43,482 nt of DNA from a virus. Below, piece after piece: positions 41,079-43,482 of the stretch (positions within the stretch are counted from its first letter, which is position 1; each line of letters begins with the position of its first letter). The notes under the pieces were generated by a model, which ran no database searches, was not told the origin of the DNA, and saw nothing but the letters and a program-made list of their open reading frames with translations. The DNA is taken from positions 1-43,482 of IMG/VR virus record IMGVR_UViG_3300045974_000421. One strand, 5' to 3'. Both the position numbers and the translations under genes were made by a program.

Positions 41079-41380
41079 GTTCGTCCGCATTTTTAGACAT
41101 ACCCGATTCTTTCGAAAGTGTGATGGACGAGAACAACCGGCTTCCCCTCGGTTATCTTCCCGCTGATTGGCTGGTGCTTATTTGCACCAACCCATCTACT
41201 GGAGAGTACGGCTTCACCAAGGGCGAGAGCCTTCACCGGAACTGGGAGTCCGGAAGACACCACCGTTTTTATGCGGCCAAGAGCATTCCGCCCAACGCGA
41301 TCCAAGTCGCATGCCCGGACGGAACGATCCTGGCGATTAAAATTTCTTCTTATGGCGTGGATAAGAAGAGAAAAAACTAA
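41075..41380 (+). CDS. Hypothetical early protein
   Basis: 101 residues. It reads as a compact alpha/beta protein with YLPADWLVLICTNPSTGEYG, a basic patch GRHHRFYAAK and strands on IQVACPDGTILAIKI. No catalytic motif, signal or membrane helix is present. Its ATG overlaps the TGA of a nine-residue leader, so translation is probably coupled; no SD is seen. Possibly a DNA- or host-protein-binding early protein. Confidence 0.65.
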   Translation: MSSSAFLDIPDSFESVMDENNRLPLGYLPADWLVLICTNPSTGEYGFTKGESLHRNWESGRHHRFYAAKSIPPNAIQVACPDGTILAIKISSYGVDKKRKN

Positions 41381-41411
41381 ACAACACGCAAACAACCTAC
41401 AAAATAAACAC

Positions 41412-41819
41412 ATGAGCACAAAGCCAGTAAAGAAAGCGGTTGCCCCTAAAGCAGACGCCCCAGCAGACGCCCCCGTCGCCGCTAAAGTCGCAAAGACCAA
41501 AGCGCCGACAAAGAAAGAAAAAGACGACACGAAGTTGACCGCGGCCATCGCCGCCAAAGCAGCTCCGTCAAAATCGTCCGAGCCCAAGCCGGCTCGCAAC
41601 CCCGCATTAAAAATCCCGTACAACTGGCGCATCCGCTCGCTGGCTCGGTTTATCACCAACGCCATCGAAGAGGGCCCCGATCGTACTGCGGCTCGTAAAG
41701 AGCTCCGCGAGATGCGGCAGCTGCCCGACGTGAAGGACTTCGTAGCCCGCACGTGCGGCGCCGACCAATGGGACGACATCCTCACGGGATGGTTCGGAGC
41801 CACGGACAAAGAAGACTAA
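41412..41819 (+). CDS. Early protein with histone-H1-like basic tail
   Basis: 135 residues from the ATG at 41412; a longer 182-residue frame would overlap the preceding gene in another frame. Residues 1-65 are almost only Lys, Ala, Pro and Thr with some Asp (KPVKKAVAPKADAPADAPVA), like bacterial histone-H1 or AlgP-type tails. Residues 70-135 form a folded part (PYNWRIRSLARFITNAIEEG, REMRQLPDVKDFVARTCGAD). A DNA-binding nucleoid or takeover protein is plausible. No SD precedes the start. Confidence 0.65.
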   Translation: MSTKPVKKAVAPKADAPADAPVAAKVAKTKAPTKKEKDDTKLTAAIAAKAAPSKSSEPKPARNPALKIPYNWRIRSLARFITNAIEEGPDRTAARKELREMRQLPDVKDFVARTCGADQWDDILTGWFGATDKED

Positions 41820-41835
41820 TTCCCCAACAGCCATG

Positions 41836-41869
41836 CTGGCGCAGCTAAGTCCCATCCTTTCTGCGCCAG
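41836..41869 (+). repeat. Perfect 9-bp inverted repeat between early genes
   Basis: CTGGCGCAG and CTGCGCCAG flank a 16-base loop in the 65-bp gap between two early genes. There is no T-run after it, so it is not a classic terminator. A 19-codon open frame (41833-41892) spans it and overlaps the next start, so it may regulate translation. Confidence 0.65.
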
Positions 41870-41884
41870 ACAAATTTCCATATT

Positions 41885-42118
41885 ATGACTAAAATTATTT
41901 GGACACCGAAAGATCGAGAACGAGAAATCAAACGTTTAAGAAAACTGCTGGGCGAAGGCAAGTTCACTGTCACCGAGATGGCCAGCCTTCGCGGAAAGAT
42001 TGGCGGCTTGTCTGGAGCGGGCAACCCCGGGCGGAAAGCCGGCGGACTAGCCAGCGCATTTAAGCGCTGGGGTTACAAACCGGCAGACATTCAATTCCCA
42101 GAAAAAAAGAATGCTTAA
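41885..42118 (+). CDS. Small basic hypothetical protein
   Basis: 77 residues, rich in Lys, Arg and Gly. It reads KDREREIKRLRKLLGEGKFT, a Gly-rich loop (GGLSGAGNPGRKAGGL), then FKRWGYKPADIQFP. The charge and Gly loop would suit nucleic-acid binding. It overlaps the next gene by eight bases. No family is recognised. Confidence 0.6.
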   Translation: MTKIIWTPKDREREIKRLRKLLGEGKFTVTEMASLRGKIGGLSGAGNPGRKAGGLASAFKRWGYKPADIQFPEKKNA

Positions 42119-42326
42119 GACTATCTATTTTGGAAATAGCGTAGGCGTATACGTTTGGGCCAAAGACGAGACAGAGCGAAGAAACCACGTCCGGATTTTC
42201 TGGGAATCCCACGGACCGGCAACGCTAGCGGAAGCTGAAAGATTTGTGGCCCGGATGAAAGAAGCTTTGGAGTTCTCCCATAAGATTGAAGCGGACATGG
42301 CGTTGGGCGTCCCCATAAGGCTTTGA
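42111..42326 (+). CDS. Small hypothetical protein
   Basis: 71 residues. The start LKTIYFGNSVGVYVWAKDE looks like a beta hairpin, followed by a helix (LAEAERFVARMKEALEFSHK). The 8-bp overlap with the previous gene and a stop just before the third TGTACA-type promoter define its unit. Function unknown. Confidence 0.6.
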   Translation: MLKTIYFGNSVGVYVWAKDETERRNHVRIFWESHGPATLAEAERFVARMKEALEFSHKIEADMALGVPIRL

Positions 42327-42355
42327 GGAAAGATGAAAATAGTTTCACTTTTTTG

Positions 42356-42384
42356 TGTACATATGACAAGCAGTCAGTTATTCT
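42356..42384 (+). promoter_or_regulatory. Third TGTACA-type promoter with palindromic spacer
   Basis: TGTACA, 17 bp, TATTCT. The spacer contains TGAC-AAGCA-GTCA, an inverted repeat in the same place as the one in the 41011 site. The ATG at 42395 is ten bases after the -10 box, so the transcript would have almost no leader. Confidence 0.7.
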
Positions 42385-42394
42385 TTATCTTGTC

Positions 42395-42643
42395 ATGAGA
42401 AATACTACCTCTAAAAAAGAAGAGCCAAAAGCTCTTGTCCCGCGAGTCGTCCAACGTTCGTACAATGAAGCTCTCAAAGAGCTAACTGAGCTGGTTCTGT
42501 TCTTGAGCAGCGCTAAGCCGAAAGAATTAAAACACAACCCCGATATGTTAGTGCAGATCCAAGCCTTCGTGGAAGTCGCACACCAACTAAAGCTGGTCAA
42601 CCGCAACCTCAATCTTTACCGGAAAGAGCTTATCCCATCATGA
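42395..42643 (+). CDS. Small helical early protein
   Basis: 82 residues from the ATG at 42395, placed just after the promoter; a 106-residue version would start upstream of the promoter. It begins MRNTTSKKEEPK and continues as helices (RSYNEALKELTELVLFLSSA, LVQIQAFVEVAHQLKLVNRN). The stop overlaps the next ATG (ATGA). No known family. It may be a small dimeric regulator. Confidence 0.65.
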   Translation: MRNTTSKKEEPKALVPRVVQRSYNEALKELTELVLFLSSAKPKELKHNPDMLVQIQAFVEVAHQLKLVNRNLNLYRKELIPS

Positions 42644-42987
42644 GACCGCTCCCACAAAAATTCACGAAAAACGGTTTCACTTTTGAAGTTCTCAACCGGA
42701 ATGACAGATACGCCATCCTAAAAAAAACGCGCCTTCCGCAGGGAAAATGGTACGGGTTTGAAGTCATCGAAATCCAAAGGCACAACGGCTTTGACTATGA
42801 AGGCGCATCAGTCCCGCCCAGCGAATACCTGCCCGCGATTACTGAATGGGGATTGAAAGGCTTCACCTTTACAGCAGACGACCGCGCCGGAGCAGACAAA
42901 AAATTCAGCCAGCTTACAAACTTCGTCCCAACCAAAACTGGCCACAGCCGCTCGCTGCGCTTAACACTTAACTTACAGAAAAAATGA
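42640..42987 (+). CDS. Hypothetical early protein
   Basis: 115 residues. Strand-rich start (FTKNGFTFEVLNRNDRYAIL) with KWYGFEVIEIQRHNGFDYEG, then an Ala/Lys-rich helix. The pattern of a small phage protein describing how a residue is read (G-F-x-Y-E-G) is one I have seen in phage early regions, without a function. It overlaps both neighbours by ATGA. Confidence 0.65.
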   Translation: MRPLPQKFTKNGFTFEVLNRNDRYAILKKTRLPQGKWYGFEVIEIQRHNGFDYEGASVPPSEYLPAITEWGLKGFTFTADDRAGADKKFSQLTNFVPTKTGHSRSLRLTLNLQKK

Positions 42988-43319
42988 CAAAGACGATTAT
43001 CACCCTAACTCCAGAAGGAGCTCGCAATTATCGCGCGCTAAAGATCAGCCAAATCGGCATGAATTTACGGCTGTTCACCGTGCCAAACGTAGAATATTCG
43101 CCGGACATGATCAAAGGCCGCGAAGTATTAGAAGCGCAGCAAGACGAGTGGCGGAAAGCTTCTTTGGACGAGTTATCGACCCACATTTTCGACGGAGCCG
43201 TACGTGGACTCACCGCGCTAAGCCAACTTGGGTTCAACTGCAACAAGCCGGGCGCGGCGAAGTATATCCACAACATAACTGTCGAAACAGAAGCTTCTTT
43301 GAGCCCTATACCAGCCTAG
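42984..43319 (+). CDS. Hypothetical early protein
   Basis: 111 residues. It starts TKTIITLTPEGARNYRALKI and has a helical middle (GREVLEAQQDEWRKASLDEL) and an end with FDGAVRGLTALSQLGFNCNK. No motif is recognised. The ATG overlaps the stop of the gene before it (ATGA), which extends the coupled series from 42395. Confidence 0.65.
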   Translation: MTKTIITLTPEGARNYRALKISQIGMNLRLFTVPNVEYSPDMIKGREVLEAQQDEWRKASLDELSTHIFDGAVRGLTALSQLGFNCNKPGAAKYIHNITVETEASLSPIPA

Positions 43320-43349
43320 AAGCCTTCCTAACTTTAAACTAAGGTAAAC

Positions 43350-43482
43350 ATGCTCTCAGCTATATTATTCTTCTGGCAAGAAAACGGAATTCTTCTTGGC
43401 CTATTTCTATTATTCATCGCGTTCTCCATCGGCTCGGCCCGTTGGCTGTGGTGGCTTTATTGGAAAGCCCTTGCCAAGCGGC
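43350..43482 (+). CDS. Membrane protein, C-terminal part outside the window
   Basis: Open frame of 44 complete codons from the ATG at 43350 to the right edge. It starts MLSAILFFWQENG and continues with a strong membrane helix (ILLGLFLLFIAFSIG) and a Trp-rich basic edge (RWLWWLYWKALAKR). An AAGG lies seven bases before the start. The full length and role cannot be told. Confidence 0.6.
   Translation, partial: MLSAILFFWQENGILLGLFLLFIAFSIGSARWLWWLYWKALAKR

Noticed and set aside
41093-41809. Minus-strand open frame of 238 codons with a hydrophobic part
   Set aside because: It spans two rightward genes and their gap; the apparent hydrophobic helix is the complement of the Lys/Ala-rich tail.

Overview
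The window is most of a tailed-phage genome of podovirus type, probably a phage contig or a deep prophage segment. No host genes, integrase, tRNA or rRNA are visible. The lysis genes point to a Gram-negative host: a GH108-type endolysin preceded by small membrane proteins and two lipobox lipoproteins. DUF5977-like and delta-60-like repeats and generally weak Shine-Dalgarno sequences would fit a Bacteroidota- or Verrucomicrobiota-like host, but this is only a guess.

Layout. Everything from about 39572 down to the left edge is read leftward (minus strand) as a tightly packed, often ATGA-overlapping series. In transcription order it holds: a RuvC-like resolvase; small and large terminase; two Cys-rich small proteins; portal; a small protein; a scaffold-like protein; a four-gene block of three GT-A-type glycosyltransferases and one methyltransferase; the major capsid protein; a leucine-rich-repeat tail or adhesin protein and further fibre-like genes; a lysis block; two small virion-assembly candidates; a repeat-filled head-tail adaptor; a beta-propeller tail protein; two CxxC proteins, one carrying a LamG-like lectin domain; a possible acyltransferase; internal virion proteins interrupted by a PAPS-reductase-like enzyme and a CxxCxxCC protein; and finally a giant polyvalent protein of at least 2070 residues that runs off the left edge. 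That last gene is the largest in the window and carries a HEIFH metallopeptidase-like motif plus several domains typical of proteins injected with phage DNA.

Right of 39573 a 316-bp AT-rich control region separates the leftward genes from a rightward early-type block. It holds five phased 17-bp iterons, two palindromes and a rightward promoter. The early block (39889 to the right edge) has small, mostly unrecognised genes: a coiled-coil protein, a protein with a histone-H1-like basic tail, and several 70-115 residue proteins. Three promoter-like sites share a TGTACA / 16-17 bp / TATACT-type layout. Two of them place the start codon only about 10 bp after the -10 box and share the first codons of the reading frame, one as a nine-residue leader peptide coupled to the next gene.

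DNA polymerase, helicase and other replication genes are not in the window and presumably lie beyond the right edge.
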